A stretch of DNA of 6,336 bases from Fusobacteriales bacterium. Its GTDB lineage: Bacteria > Fusobacteriota > Fusobacteriia > Fusobacteriales > Leptotrichiaceae. Both the position numbers and the translations under genes were made by a program. The stretch is from contig JAITVW010000117.1 in NCBI GenBank assembly GCA_031285605.1, positions 1 through 6,336 of the forward strand, given 5' to 3'. How positions within the stretch are numbered: the first letter of the stretch is position 1; each line of letters starts with the position of its first letter. Below the pieces are notes generated by a model. The model saw only the letters and a list, made by a program, of their open reading frames with translations. It did not search any database and was not told the DNA's origin. Below, in pieces: positions 5,843 to 6,336 of this stretch.

Positions 5843-5868
5843 TTTATAAAATAATGATGTTTTATAAA
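5843..5868 (+). promoter_or_regulatory. 5'-leader stem-loop of the secreted-protein transcript
   Basis: TTTATAAAA (5843-5851) is perfectly complementary to TTTTATAAA (5860-5868), with an eight-base loop. It begins about six bases after the predicted transcription start and ends well before the ribosome binding site at 5891. A hairpin at the extreme 5' end is a common way to protect mRNA from decay. The stem is all A-U pairs, so it is only moderately stable, and the role is inferred. Confidence 0.5.
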
Positions 5869-5902
5869 ATAAAATTAGACAGAAGAATGTAGGAGGAGAA
5901 TT

Positions 5903-6112
5903 ATGAAAAAGTTAATTATTGCTGTATTAACGGTACTAAGTATAGTGTCTCTGGGAGCTGTGAAAGATAAAGCTGTACCAGAAATGCCGGATATACAGGC
6001 TCAAATGGAGAAAGCCGATAAAATCGAAAATTATAGAGCTAAAAAAGATGTGGCATGGCATAAAACTGAATATAATAAAGTAATTAAGTACTTAAATAAA
6101 ACAAAAAAGTAA
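5903..6112 (+). CDS. small secreted protein, unknown function
   Basis: A 69-residue protein with a clear Sec signal peptide: MKK, then a hydrophobic core LIIAVLTVLSIVSLGA, with probable cleavage after A19 (SLGA). The mature part is about 50 residues, rich in Lys, Glu and Asp, with no cysteine. After a short proline-containing segment (VPEMPDI) it looks helical and highly charged up to the lysine-rich end KYLNKTKK. AGGAGGAG at 5891-5898 ahead of the ATG is a very strong ribosome binding site. A near-consensus promoter and a leader hairpin precede it, and a second secreted-protein gene starts 11 bases after its stop. It matches no family I can name. Small helical surface proteins such as FadA-like adhesins of fusobacteria are one possibility, but I see no specific match. 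Confidence 0.8.
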   Translation: MKKLIIAVLTVLSIVSLGAVKDKAVPEMPDIQAQMEKADKIENYRAKKDVAWHKTEYNKVIKYLNKTKK

Positions 6113-6123
6113 GGAGAATTTTT

Positions 6124-6336
6124 ATGAAAAAAATACTGTTGGTTTTTTTAGTAGGAACAATGGTTTTTGCAGCATATGGTGCAGAAGGTGATGTTCAGGT
6201 AAGTAAATCTGTTGAAGATAGTATAACAAAAGATTATGATCAGGATGGTGTGTATTCATCATATGAAAAAGCTTTAAGAAGAGCTCAGGAATCAGTATAT
6301 GTGACATTACCCGAAAAAAGAGGTTACTGGTATACT
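6124..6336 (+). CDS. secreted protein with EF-hand-like loop, 3' end beyond window
   Basis: Seventy-one codons are open to the right edge with no stop. The protein starts MKKILLVFLVGTMVFAAYGA, a Sec signal peptide with likely cleavage after A20 (AYGA). The mature region begins acidic, with residues 37-48 reading DYDQDGVYSSYE. This fits the calcium-binding loop pattern D-x-D-x-D-G with Glu at position 12, although Tyr sits where Ile, Val or Leu is usual at position 8. A helical, charged stretch (EKALRRAQES) and an aromatic GYWYT follow. AAGGAG at 6111-6116 overlaps the stop codon of the upstream gene and is seven bases from the ATG, so the two genes are co-transcribed and probably coupled in translation. 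The family is not recognised, and the full length and domain content are unknown. Confidence 0.78.
   Translation, partial: MKKILLVFLVGTMVFAAYGAEGDVQVSKSVEDSITKDYDQDGVYSSYEKALRRAQESVYVTLPEKRGYWYT

Noticed and set aside
1..6336. CRISPR arrays, tRNA or rRNA genes, insertion sequences and attachment sites
   Set aside because: I found no regularly spaced repeats, no tRNA-like cloverleaf or rRNA signature, no transposase-like frame and no long terminal repeats on either strand.

Overview
The window is AT-rich, with A/T-ending codons, heavy use of ATA (Ile) and AGA (Arg), and strong AGGAG-type ribosome binding sites. Together with the gene content (a PTS permease, an amino-acid ABC importer under a riboswitch, small secreted MKK-leader proteins), this points to a low-GC bacterium. 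My best guess is a fusobacterium of the Leptotrichia/Sebaldella type, with a Firmicute as the alternative. This is inferred from composition and style only.

Layout. (1) Minus strand, 1-34: the first 11 codons of an unidentified gene leaving the left edge, with a good ribosome binding site and a possible promoter. (2) Minus strand, 178-1491: a complete EIIC permease of the lactose/cellobiose/chitobiose PTS family, with no EIIA or EIIB partner in view. (3) 1492-1860, the 369-base divergent intergenic region: a possible minus-strand promoter for EIIC, a consensus plus-strand promoter (TTGACA-17-TATCAT), and a lysine riboswitch (L box) with a readable terminator/antiterminator switch. (4) 1861-4323: a three-gene polar amino-acid ABC importer (lipoprotein receptor, permease, ATPase) controlled by that riboswitch and closed by an intrinsic terminator. 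(5) 4531-5145: engB, the ribosome-assembly GTPase. (6) 5270-5707: a divergent stand-alone siroheme-synthase N-domain (precorrin-2 dehydrogenase-like) protein. (7) 5903-6336: a strong promoter and a 5'-leader hairpin followed by two tightly spaced secreted proteins. The second runs off the right edge and carries an EF-hand-like loop.

How the parts work together. The L box implies that the ABC importer takes up lysine and is switched off when lysine is plentiful. The helices needed for this can be traced base by base: P1, an antiterminator that uses the 3' strand of P1, and a terminator that shares bases with the antiterminator. The engB then sirC-like order resembles the lon-engB-(sirC)-hemA cluster of Firmicutes, but the heme genes are absent and secreted-protein genes follow instead.

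I see no wholly new system. The items most worth a second look are the complete lysine switch, the degenerate active site of the siroheme-type protein, and the secreted-protein operon at the right edge.
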